Below, one piece after another: positions 11,330 to 22,533 of a DNA stretch of 64,000 bases. The position numbers and the translations under genes are program-made. The first letter of the stretch is position 1, and each line of letters opens with the position of its first letter. This DNA comes from Luzula sylvatica (Eukaryota > Streptophyta > Magnoliopsida > Poales > Juncaceae): the NCBI GenBank assembly GCA_946800325.1, contig OX326960.1, forward strand, positions 17,966,893-18,030,892, written 5' to 3'. A model generated the notes under the pieces. The model had not been told where the DNA came from, searched no databases, and saw nothing but the letters and a program-made list of their open reading frames with translations.

Positions 11330-11801
11330 ATGGGTTTCTCTAGGGTTTCATCGATTACTCTTATTCTCTTCGTCGTCGTGGCAGTACATTTCGTAGCGTC
11401 CCACTCCGCGCAGCTTGATGATGACATTGTATGTTATGTATCAATTATACTGAAGTAAAATTTAAAATTAAAACTTACAAAGTTAATTTCTGTTTGTGGT
11501 AACTTGCAGGTTACGGGCAATGGGAGATATCTACTACAATATCCTCCATTAAGTAAGGCCAACATTCTAAAATTCCGTTTAATTTATCGATATTAATTTA
11601 ATTTAATTAAACGCAGATTGCGGTTCTGCGTGCCAGACGAGATGCAGCAGGAATTGGAAGAACAAAATGTGTCTCAAGATGTGTGGAGTTTGCTGTAGCA
11701 AGTGCAGTTGCGTACCTCCGGGCACGGGCCAGGATAGTCGTAACGTCTGTCCCTGCTACGATAAAATGCGCAGCCCGGCTGGAAAAATGAAGTGTCCTTG
11801 A
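11330..11801 (+). CDS. GASA/snakin cysteine-rich secreted peptide, 3 exons
   Basis: Exons 11330-11428, 11510-11552 and 11617-11801 with GT-AG introns (GTATGT...TTGCAG and GTAAGG...ACGCAG) give a 108-residue protein. Residues 1 to about 24 (MGFSRVSSITLILFVVVAVH...) form a signal peptide. A short variable linker follows. The C-terminal domain (residues 49-107) has all twelve cysteines of the gibberellin-regulated GASA family, including CCSKCSCVPPGTG and CPCY, and ends in KMKCP. Family members are small secreted peptides with six disulfides, acting in gibberellin-responsive growth or as antimicrobial snakins. Length and exon pattern are normal and no defect is visible, so the gene looks functional. 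A paralogue in inverted orientation lies at 35862-36539. Confidence 0.93.
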
Positions 11802-11895
11802 GAAATTAGGATAAATCATAAATGGGTTATTAATTTGCAAACTAGTACTGCTATTAGTATGGTTGGTTTCCCTTTTAGGGATTTTGTTAGTAGAC

Positions 11896-11901
11896 AATAA
11901 A
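11896..11901 (+). terminator. Possible poly(A) signal of GASA gene 1
   Basis: AATAAA 95 bp after the stop codon, in a T-rich context. Position fits a plant near-upstream element. No transcript evidence can be seen. Confidence 0.4.
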
Positions 11902-12770
11902 TTTTGGATTTTGAGTGGTGTTATGGAAGTTAATATACCATTATACCATAAGACATATATAACATATTAGGGAACACTTGAGATCAGTGACACATCTTGT
12001 CATGATTTATGGAAACGAAATGAAAAATTGGTTCTGAAATTTCGTTGTAAGATTTTTTTGATAGAACAAACAGTAAATTTTACACTGTTATACTGATAAA
12101 ATATACTGAATCACTGAATATATACACTGTTCGACAAATTTTTTGAAAAAACGGCTGTCTTCCTTGATTCCTAATAAGATCCGTCCCTGTTTGAGATCTT
12201 AATATATCATACGACATATCTTAAAAGAGTTATGCACTAATAAACTAGACGTTTTAATTTCTTTTTAGATGGATTTAATCCCGACCGTCAAATCATAGAA
12301 GAGTATTTTAGGTAAAATAAGATACAAGAAAAGCTAAAAAAGTAAAGCATGATATGGCAAATCTTTTGGGAAATGATGACTAAATGATAATGCTTCATGC
12401 AATTTAAAAAACAACAACAATATATTAATTAATCATAATTTCGAGGAGATGACTAAATGATATATTAACACATATTTGCAATTTGTAAAAATATAGTTTC
12501 ACTGACATATATAACAAAACAATAAAACAATACAGTAATTAATAATGGTATATTAATACATATTTGCAATTAAAAATATATTTTCACTGACATATAAATA
12601 ATAAACAGTAAAGAATTAAATATTAAACTAAAAATAGTATGTGAATGTTACCAATAAAAATGATGTAATGACTTGCACACGAAAATATTCAGAAAAATTA
12701 ATATAATATCTATTACCACTAGTAACATATATTATCAGTAAAAAATTAAAAATGATACAATGCATTGATA
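11902..12770. other. Intergenic DNA between GASA gene 1 and the satellite
   Basis: AT-rich, no gene recognised. The words ACATATTTGCAATT...AAAATATA...TTTCACTGACATATA occur twice (about 12470-12510 and 12560-12595), a local imperfect duplication. Confidence 0.45.
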
Positions 12771-12957
12771 CTAGAGCTGGCAAAGTTGACCCGAACCCGA
12801 GAAACCGACTCGAGTAATCTGAAGCCCGACCCGACCTGACCAGACAAAATTTACGAAAATCAAACAACCCGATTCGGACCGACCCGGGAATAAATAACCC
12901 GAACCCGAAAGTAGATGTTTTAGATGTTACCCGAACTCGACCCAATTCGTAACTTGC
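12771..12957. mobile_element. Small hAT-like relic (CCCGAACCCGA-rich)
   Basis: Begins TAGAGCTGGCAAAGTTGACCCG and ends CGTAACTTGCCAC. The GGCAA/TTGCC ends and inverted CCCGAACCCGA words in between resemble the short hAT-like elements of plants. It directly abuts the first satellite monomer, and target duplications are not visible. Confidence 0.35.
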
Positions 12958-15902
12958 CACCAAACAGTACAAACACTAAGAAATATTTCTTTTCGATTCA
13001 TAGCAATCTTTTTACGTTTTGAGAAATTCAAATAACATATTTTTAGATCATTTGTATCGTATCTTTTACTACATAACATTACACCAAATTTTGCAAACAC
13101 TAAGAAATTTTGTTTTTCGATTCATAACAATATGTTAAAGCTCCAAGGAGTCCAAATACCGTGTTTTTAAGATGTTTTGGATCGAATTTTTTACTACGTA
13201 ACTTTTCACCAAATTGTACAAACACTAAATTTTTTTAATTTGCGATTCATAGCAATCATTTAATGTTACGAGGAGTTCAAATAAAATATTTTTAGATCAT
13301 TTGTATCATATCTTTTACTACATAAATTTTCACCGAATTATACAAACACTAAGAAAGTTTGTTTTTCGATTCATAACAATCTATTACCGCTCCAAGGAGT
13401 CCAAATAACGTGTTTTTGAGATGGTTTGGATGTAATATTTTACTACGCAACTTTTCACCAAATTGTACAAACACTAATAAAGATTTCTTTTCGATTCATA
13501 ACAATCTTTTTGCTTCCTAACGAGTTCAAATAACACGTTTTTAGATCAATTTTATCGTATCTTTTACTACATAACTTTTCACCGAATTTTACAAAAACTA
13601 AGAAATTTTGTTTTTCGATTCATAACAATCTGTTGACGCTCCAAGGAGTCCAATAATGTGTTTTTAATATGTTTTGGATAGTATATTTTACTACGTAACT
13701 TTTCACCAAATTGTACAAACGACATTAAGAATTTTTTTTCGATTCATAACAATCTTTTCGCGCTTTCAATTAGGAGTTCAAATAACTTGTTTTTAGATCA
13801 TTTGTATCGTATCTTTTACAACATGACTTTTTACCGAATTATACAAACACTAAGAAAGTTTGTTTTTCGATTCATAACAATCTATTAATGCTCTGAAGAG
13901 TTCAAATAACGTGTTTTTATGATGGTTTGGATCGAATCTTTTACTACGTAACTTTTCACCAAATTGTACAAACACTAAGAATGATTTATTTTCGATTCAT
14001 AGCAATCTTTTTATGTTCTGAGAAGTTCAAATAACATTTTTTAGATCATTTTTATCGTATATTTTACTATATAACTTTTTCACTGAATTTTACAAACATT
14101 AAGAAAGTTTATTTTTCGATTCATAACAATATATTAACACTCAAAGGAGTCGAAATAACATGTTTTTTAGATGGTTTGGATCGAATCTTTTACTATATAA
14201 CGTTTCACCAAATTGTACAAACACTAAGAAAGATTTCTTTTCGATTAATAGCAATCTTTTTACGTTCTCAGGAGTTCAAATAACGTGTTTTCAGATCATT
14301 TATATCGTATCTTTTAATACGTAACTTTTCACGGAATTTTACAGACACTGAGAAACTTTGTTTTTCGATTCATAACAATCTTATAACTCTCTTAGGAGCC
14401 CACATAACTTGTTTTGGAGATGGTTTGAATCTAATCTTTTATTGCATAGTTTTGCACCAAATTCACCAAACTAGTTTTTGGGATGGTTCGTATCGAATCT
14501 TTTTTCTACGTAACTTTTCACCAAATTATACAAATGCTAAGAAAGTTTTTCTATTCGATTCATAGCAATATTTTTACGTTTTAAGGAGTTCAGATAACAT
14601 ATTTTTAGATCATTTATATCGTATCTTTTACTACATAACTTTTCACCAAATTTTACAAACACTAAGAAAGTTTGTTTTTCGATTCATACCTTTCTTTTAA
14701 CGCCATGAGGAGTCTAAATAACGTGTTTTGAGATCGTTTGTATCGTATCTTTCACAGTGTAGCTTTCACCAAAGTTTGCAAACACTAGGAAAGTTTGTTT
14801 TTGGATTCATAACAATCTTATAACTCTCTTAGGAGCCCAAATAACTTGTTTTTGAGATGGTTTGAATCGAATCTTTTGTTACGTAATTTTGCACCAAATT
14901 TTACAAATACTAAGAAAGTTTTGAAATCGATTCATAGCAATCTTCTTACGTTTTGAGGAGTTGAAATAACATGTTTTTAGATCATTTGTATCATATCTTT
15001 TACTACATAACTTTTCACCAAATTTTACAAACTCTAAGAAAGTGTTTTTCGATTCATACCTTTCTTTTAACGCTATGTGGAGTCTAAATAACGTGATTTG
15101 GGATCGTTTGTATCGTTTCTTTCACTATGTAATTTTTCACCAAATTTTACAAAGACTAAGAAAGTTTGTTTTTCGATTCATAACTTTCTTTTAATGCTAT
15201 GTGGAGTCTAAATAACGTGATTTGAGATCGTTTGTATCGAATCTTTCACTATGTAACTTTTCACCAAATTTTACAGACACTAGGAAAATTTGTTTTTGGA
15301 TTCATAACAATCTTATGACTCTCTTAGGAGCCCAAATAACTTGTTTTTGAGATGGTTTGGATCGAATCTTTTGTTACGTAATATTGCACCAAATTTTACA
15401 AACACTAAGAAAGTTTTGAAATCGATTCATAGCAATCTTCTTACGTTTTGAGGAGTTGAAATGACATGTTTTTAGATCATTTGTATCGTATCTTTTACTA
15501 CATAACTTTTCACCAAATTTTACAAACTCTAAGAATTTTTTTTTTTCGATTCATACCTTTCTTTTAACGCTATGTGGAGTCTAAATAACGTGATTTGAGA
15601 TCATTGTATCGTTTCTTTCACTATGTAACTTTTCACGAAATTTTACAAACACTAGGAAAGTTTGTTTTTCGATTCATAACAATCTTATGACTCTCTTAGG
15701 AGCCCAAATAACTTGCTTTTGAGATGGTTTGGATCGAATCTTTTATTACGTTATTTTGCACCGAATTTTACAAACACTAAGAATGTTTTCAAATCGATTC
15801 ATAGCAATATTCTTACGTTTTGAGGAGTTCAAATAACGTGTTTTTAGATCGTTTGTATCGTATCTTTAACTACATAACTTTTCACCAAATTTTACACACT
15901 AA
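12958..15902. repeat. Satellite block 1 (~124-bp monomer)
   Basis: About 24 tandem monomers of roughly 124 bp. Each contains TTCGATTCATA(A/G)CAATC, GGAGT(C/T)(C/G)AAATAAC, TGTTTTTAGAT, TTTTACTACGTAACTTTTCACC and ACAAACACTAAGAAAG. In the left two-thirds two subtypes alternate (GGTTTGGATCGAATC versus ATCATTTGTATCGTATC), giving a ~248-bp dimer. From about 14340 a further subtype (CTCTCTTAGGAGCCC) joins and the period becomes mostly three monomers (about 375 bp, as in 15313 to 15693). Non-coding: reading frames are short and inconsistent between copies. Confidence 0.9.
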
Positions 15903-17800
15903 GCTAGGATGAGTCGTATCGCTTCTAGACGAGCCACTGGAGCAAAGGTTTCTTCGAAATCGATCCCTTCTTGTTGTTTAAATCCTTGAGCGACGAGTCT
16001 CGCCTTGTTTCGTACCACGTTTCCGTGTTCATCAAGTTTATTTCGAAAGATCCATCGAGTCCCAATGATTGAACGATTCATGGGTTTTGGAACCAACATC
16101 CAAACTTGATTTCTTTCAAATTGTTCCAATTCTTCTTGCATTGCGATAATCCAATCTTCGTCTAGATTGGCTTCCTTGAAGGATTTTGGCTCGGTGTGAG
16201 AAAGATATGCGCAATGAGCTACGTAGTTGTGGACACGAGACCGAGTTCGTACACCTTCTCGGGGATCTCCAACAACGTTTGTGAGAGGATGGTGGGGTAC
16301 TTCTCGGAGAACCTCGGGTATTTGGTAAGGAGTTTCACTCTCTTCTTCCTCTTCCTCCTGTTCTTCCTCTTCTGGAGGATCATTGTTTTCTCTCTGAGGT
16401 TCATCAAGAGTTATGTCGATGTGTTGATATTCCAGCTCGGCTTGTTTTCTCGGTGATTTAGCAATTGTTTCCGTGACTTCACCTACATTTAAGCTACCTT
16501 TCTCGGCTTCCTTTTTAGTTTCATCAAAATGTACGTGAACGGATTCACATACGACTCGTGTTGATCGTATGTAAACTCGGTATGCTTTACTTGTACTTGA
16601 GTAACCGACAAATATTCCTTCAATGGATTTTGGATCGAGTTTGTCTCGATTACTCAATTCATCCAAGATATAGCATTTGCATCCAAATACTCTCATGTAA
16701 GAGACATTTGGATTTCCCCCATACCATAGCTCATATGGCGTCTTCTTCAAAATAGGCCTTAAGCTAACCCTATTCACCACATGACATGCGGTGTTAGTGG
16801 CTTCGGCCCAAAGGTATTTTGGAGAAGGATGCTCACTTAGCATGGTACGGGCAAGTTCAATTAACGTTCGATTTTTACGTTCAACCACACCATTTTGTTG
16901 AGGTGTGCGAGGAGCGGAAAATTCGCGTATATATCCCTTTTTATGACAAAATTCATCAAATTTTGCATTTCGAAATTCACCTCCATTGCCACTTCGAATG
17001 GTGACAATTGAGGTGCCTTTTTCATTTTCAACGAGAGTACAAAATTTGATGAAGTTGTCACACGTTTCACTTTTATGAAGTAAATAATGTATCCAGGTGA
17101 AACGTGAATAATCATCCACAATAACAAACATATACCTTTTATTACCTATGCTTGTAACGCTCATTGGTCCGCAAAGATCAAGATGGATGAGTTGAAGAGG
17201 TCGATTCGTGGTGACCATGTTCTTTGATTTGAACCCGGACGATCTCGTGTGCTTACCTTTTTCACACGCATCGCATAATCCTTCTAGTTCAAGTTTATGT
17301 GAGGGAAGTCCTCTAACTAATTGCTTTTTGGACAACCTATGTATAGTTTTCATGCAAATGTGACCTAACCGTCTATGCCATAATCGAGATACTGATTCTG
17401 ATACAGTGAGACAATGGATTCCCGGCACGAATGATTCGAAATCAAAGTAATATAGATTTTCGTGTCGGGTTCCTTTGCATACCGTGGTATTGTCTTTCAT
17501 TCGATCAATCAAGCATGAGAATTGATCGAATTTCACACAATATCCGGCATCACACAATTGGCTTATGCTAATTAAATTATGTTTAAGTCCAGTTACAAGA
17601 TAGACATTCTCTAAAGTCCAATTTGAGGTACCTATAGAACCGATACCGATAATTTTACCTTTTTGATTTCCTCCGAAGGTAACGTCTCCTCCCTCGAACG
17701 GTTCGAGAGATTTGAACATCTCTCGATCCCAAGTCATATGTCTAGAACAACCACTATCTAGACACCATTTTGATGACTTTGTTCTGGAAGTTAGGCCCAT
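15899..17800 (-). pseudogene. Copia pol fragment: protease, integrase, start of RT
   Basis: An open frame of 633 codons, read on the minus strand. It starts with the copia protease motif ([13 protein letters not shown], residues 12-24). The GAG-pre-integrase zinc region follows ([20 protein letters not shown], then CDACEKGKH), then the integrase core with LDLCGPMSV and VIVDDYSRF. The second catalytic block reads IRSGNGGEF, where the family has IRSDNGGEF, so the catalytic Asp is replaced by Gly. After the C-terminal variable part the frame enters the reverse transcriptase ([39 protein letters not shown]). It then stops abruptly at the satellite boundary, losing YVDD and RNase H. No LTR follows. 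The piece cannot be autonomous. Confidence 0.88.
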
Positions 17801-17937
17801 CTATAAGAAATTCATATTAGTTAAACCAAAAATTGAAATTGACTAATATGAATTCTTACTAACTATACTCCCCCTAAATATTTGGCTTATGGTATGGTAT
17901 ACTAGGGAGTATAGTGTCTCAAGTTAGGGTTTTACAC
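17801..17937 (-). other. Gag-pol spacer with intron-like borders
   Basis: Between the gag end and the pol ATG lies a 137-bp spacer with stops in frame. On the minus strand it begins GTGTAA at 17937 and ends TTTCTTATAG at 17801. If removed, gag and pol join exactly at a codon boundary (CCT AGG | ATG GGC). It also contains TTTAGGGGGAGTATAG, which resembles a polypurine tract. The homologous spacer in element C (54536-54664) keeps the TTTCTTATAG border and a GAGGGGGAG tract. Splicing is inference. Confidence 0.35.
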
Positions 17938-18985
17938 CCTAGGGGGTCCTATACCGAAGGAGGTAGAGGAACCCATTGAGTGACGATCTTTACGCATCCA
18001 CATGACGTTTGGTGCCACTTTTGGATTGCGAAGATTACACCCGGTTGAGACATGACCGATTTTGCAACAAGAGTTACAGAATGCTACAGTGGGTTTGTTT
18101 ATGGTTGAGGAACTCTTCACAAAGTAATTAGAGAGTTGACTTGGATTACTTCTCTTAGGAGTTATCGATTTTGGCATTTGATAAAATTCATTTGATTGAA
18201 ATTTGTTTGGTTTAAATCAATTTGGTTTAAGTTGATTGTATGCGTTTGTGTAATGTTTGGGAGACCCTTTTTGATATAATGCCTCGGTGTGGTTTGTCAC
18301 TTCATAGAAATAACCATTTGGTCCCCGTTTGAATAAACAATCGGTTCTTCCCAAATTTTTACGTCTAGGTTGTGAATTTTGTGAGACATGATTGTTCCTA
18401 TAGTTATTATTAACATTGTTAAGTTGTTCCTTTTTCACATTTTTCTTTGTGTTGTTATCATGGTATATGAAAGCACTTCCATGACTACTAGATTTATTGT
18501 TCTCCCCTTTGGATTTGTGATTTTTGGATATGGAACAGTCGGGTTTATTACCGTTAATTTTCTTATATCCTAAACCGGATTTATCATTGGGCTTTTGTCC
18601 CGTTAATGACGATTTTAAGACATCATCCAATGAAGGGGGACTCAATGCAATAATTGCACATGCCCTCTTCAAGGACTCATTCTCAACTTTCATAGTTTGA
18701 ATTTCGACTTTTAAATGAGAAATCTCACATTTCAGGGTTTGACATTCACATTTTGAAAATCCTTTAAATTCATTTATTTGAGTTTTGTATGCCAAGATGG
18801 ATAGCTCAAGAGAAGCTACCTTATCCTTGAGAGCTTGTGTGGGGCTTTCAAGTTTACCCTCATTTAGTTGAGAGTTCCCTTCATCCCTAAGAAACTCGTC
18901 ACAAGATTCGAGTTCTAGTTTGGATGCGGGAGAAAATTCAGGTCTAGGTAGCGATTTTATGCCAAATAAAGAGTTAGTACGTACC
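17932..18985 (-). pseudogene. Copia gag C-terminal fragment
   Basis: Minus-strand frame from the satellite border at about 18985 to the gag stop at 17932. It holds a coiled-coil-like stretch (KDKVASLELSILAYKTQ, then CEISHLKVEIQTMKVENESL), a polar Asn/Lys-rich segment, and a CCHC zinc knuckle (CNSCCKIGHVSTGC). One TGA interrupts the frame at about 18215, after NQLKPN, and the frame resumes at once. The N-terminal UBN2-type gag domain and first zinc knuckle, present in element C, are missing because the piece begins inside gag. Confidence 0.75.
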
Positions 18986-21900
18986 TCATAACAATCTATT
19001 AACGCTCCAAAGAGTCAAAATAATGTGTTTTTAAGATAGTTTGGATCGAATCTTTTGCTGCGTAACTTTTTCACCAAATTGTACAAACACTAAGAAAAAA
19101 TTTCTTTTCGATTCATATCAATATGTTTACATTCTGAGGAGTTCAAATAACGTGTTTTTAGATCATTTGTATCGTATCTTTTACTATATAACTTTTCACC
19201 GAATTTTACAAACACTAAGAAAATTTATTTTCGATTCATAACAATCTGTTAACGCTCCAAGGAGTCCAAATTACGTGTTTTTAACATGTTTTGGATCGAA
19301 TCTTTTACTACGTAACTTTTCACCAAATTTAACAAACACGAAGAAATTTATTTTTTTATTCATAACAATCTATTAACGCTCTGGGGAGTCCAAATAACAT
19401 GTTATTTAGATGGTTTGGATCAAATCTTTTATTACGTTACTTTTCACAAATTGTACGAGCACTAAGAAAGATTTCTTTTCGATTCATAGCAATCTTTTAA
19501 CGTTCTGAGGAGTTCAACTAACGTGTTTTTAGATCATTTGTGTCATATCTTTAATAACATAATTTTTCACCTAATTTTACAAACACTAAGAAAGTTTGTT
19601 TTTCGATTCATAACAATCTGTTAACGCTCTGAGGAGTCCAAATAACGTGTTTTTAAGACGTTGTTGATCGAATCTTTTACTCTACGTAACTTTTCACTAA
19701 ATTGTACAAATACTAAGAATGTTTTCTTTTCGATTCATAACAATATTTTCATACTTTGAGGAGTTCAAATAACATGTTTTTAGATCATTTGTATCGTGTC
19801 TTTTACTACATAACTTTTCACCGAATTATATAAACACTAAGAAAGTTTGTTTTTCGATTCATAACAATCTATTAATGCTCCAAGGAGTCAAACTAACGTG
19901 TTTTTAAGATGGTTTGGATCGAATCTTTTACTATGTAACTTTTCACCAAATTGTACAAACATTAAGAAAGATTTCTTTTCGATTCATAGTAATCTTTTTA
20001 TGTTCGTAGGAGGTCACATAACGTGTTTTTAGATCATTTGTATAACTTTTATCCGAATTTTACCAATACTAAGAAAGTTTGTTTTTCGATTCATAACAAT
20101 CTATTAACGCTCCAAGGATTCCAAATAACGTGTTTTTAAGATGTTTTGCTTCGAATCTCTTACTACGTAACTTCTCATCAAGTTGTACAAACACTAAGAA
20201 AGTTTTCTTTTCGATTCATAGCAATCTTTTCACGCTTTGAGGACTTCAAATAACGTGTTTTTAAATCATTTGTATCGTATCTTTTACTACATAACTTTTT
20301 CACCAAATTTTATAAACACTACAAAATTTTGTTTTTCGATTCATAACATTCTTTTAACGCTCTGAGGAGCCGAAATAACATGTTTTTAAGATGATTTGGA
20401 TCGAATCTTTCACTACGTAACTTTTCACCAAATTGCACAAACACTAAGAAAGAGTTCTTTTCGATTCATAGCAATCTTTTTATGTTTTGAGGAGTTCAAA
20501 TAACATGATTTTGGATCATTTGCATTGTATCTTTTACTATATAACCTGTCACCAAATTTTACAAACACTAAGAAAGTTTGTTTTTCGATTCATAACAATG
20601 TATTAACGCTCTGAGGAGTCCAAATAACATGTTTTTTAGCTGGTTTGGATCGAATCTTTTACTACGTAACTTTTCACCAAATTGTAGAAATAATAAGAAA
20701 GATTTATTTTTGATTTGTTGCAATCTTTTTACGTTCTGAGGAGTTCAAATAACCTATTTTTGGATCACTTGTATCGTATCTTTTACTACATAACTTTTCA
20801 CCGAATTTTACAAACACTAAGAAAGTTTGTTTTTCGATTCATAACAATCTGTTAACGCTCCAAGGAGTCCAAATAACGTGTTTGTAAGAAGTCTTGGATC
20901 GCATCTTTCACTACGTAACTTTTCACCAAATTGTGCAAATACTAAGAAAGTTTTCTTTTCGATTCATAGCAATATTTTTACGTTCTGAGGAGTTCAAATA
21001 ACATATTTTTAGATCATTTGTATCGTATCTTCTACAACATAACTTTTCACCAAATTATACAGACACTAAAAAAGGTTGTTTTTCAATTCATAACAACATG
21101 TTAACGCTCCCAGGAGTTGAAATAACGTGTTGTTGAGACGTTTTGGATTGAATCTTTTACTACGTAACTTCTCACCAAATAGTACAAACCAAATAGTACA
21201 AATACGAAGAAAGTTTTTTTTCGATCCATTACAATCTTTTCATGCTTTCAGGAGTTAAATAACGTGTTTTTAGATCATTTGTATCGTATGTTTTACTACA
21301 TAACTTTTCACCAATTTATACGAACACTGAGATAACAATCTATTAACGCTCCAAGGAGTCAAAATAACGTGTTTTTAAGATGGTTTGGATCGAATCTTTT
21401 ACTATGTAACTTTTCACAAAATTGTATAAATACTAAGAAACATTTCTTTTCGATTCATATCGATCTTTTTACGTTATGAGTAGTTCAAACAATGTGTTTT
21501 TAGATCATTTGTATCGTATCTGTTACTACATAACTTAATTTTACAAACACTAAGAAAATTTGTTTTTCGATTCATAACAATCTGTTAACGCTCTAAGGAG
21601 TCGAAATAACATGTTTTTAAGATGTTTTGGATCGAATCTTTTACAGCGTTACTTTTCACCAAATTGTACAAACACTAAGAAAGATTTCTTGTCGATTCAT
21701 AGCATTCTTTTTACGATCTGAGGAGTTCAAATAACGTGTTTTTGGATTATTTGTATCGTATCTTTTACTACATAACTTTTCACCGAATTTTACAAATACT
21801 AAGAAAGTTTGTTTTCCAATTCATAACAATCTGCACTCGAAGGAGTCCAAATAACGTGCTTTTAAAATGTTTTGGATCGAATATTTTACTATGTATCTTT

Positions 21901-22147
21901 CACCAAATTTTACAAACACTAAGAAAGTTTTTCTTTTCGATTCATAGCAATCTTTTTACGTTCTGAGGAGTTCAAAAATTGTGTTTTTAGATCATTTGTA
22001 TCGTATCTTTTACTACATAACTTTTCACTGAATTGTATTTGTTTTTCTATTCATAACAATCTATTGACGCTCCAAGGAGTCCCAATAACATGTTTTCAAG
22101 ATGGTTTGGATCGAATCCTTTACTACGTAATTTTTCACCAAATTGTA
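18986..22147. repeat. Satellite block 2 (~124-bp monomer)
   Basis: About 25 further monomers of the same satellite, mainly as alternating dimers (AACGCTCCAAGGAGTCC with GGTTTGGATCGAATC, then ACGTTCTGAGGAGTTC with ATCATTTGTATCGTATC). Individual monomers vary from about 110 to 130 bp with scattered indels. It resumes at the monomer phase at which block 1 was broken by the copia fragment, less about 20 bp. It ends in mid-monomer against a LINE (CCAAATTGTACAAAT, then CGTAGAGCG). Confidence 0.9.
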
Positions 22148-22533
22148 CAAATCGTAGAGCGATTAAGATATTTAATCTTGAGTTGTTGAATCCAAATGGA
22201 TTCATCTTCAGAAATGATTCTCCACATGTTTTTAAGCAAAAACGCATCATTGATAGCTGATAAGTCTCTTATTCCTAAACCACCTTTTTTGATAAGTAAG
22301 TTTATCTTACTCCAAGGAATCCATGCCATATATCTTAGCGTATCTTGTTTTCCTCCCCAAAATAATTTCCTGATTATTATTTCCAATTTATCGGTAATAG
22401 TTATGGGTATTTTGGAGGTGGACATGAGGAAATTAGGCATCGTAGTGAGTACTGATTTGATCAGTACCGTTCTACCGGCCTGACTCAGCAATTAAGCTTT
22501 ACAGCCCCCTAATTTAGCTTGGAAGGAACTAAT
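22148..22533 (-). pseudogene. LINE copy 1, RT C-terminal part
   Basis: Minus strand. Encodes LLSQAGRTVLIKSVLTTMPN, then FWGGKQDTLRYMAWIPWSKI and GGLGIRDLSAINDAFLLKNM, the typical plant L1 region just downstream of the reverse transcriptase core. Nearly identical to 41105-41485 in LINE copy 2. The left end is cut by the satellite; the right end is cut by a solo LTR starting at 22534, beyond which the LINE continues. Confidence 0.85.

Noticed and set aside
12628..12972. Minus-strand open frame of 114 codons
   Set aside because: Spans a hAT-like relic and the first satellite monomer. No family likeness, and the composition is repeat-derived.
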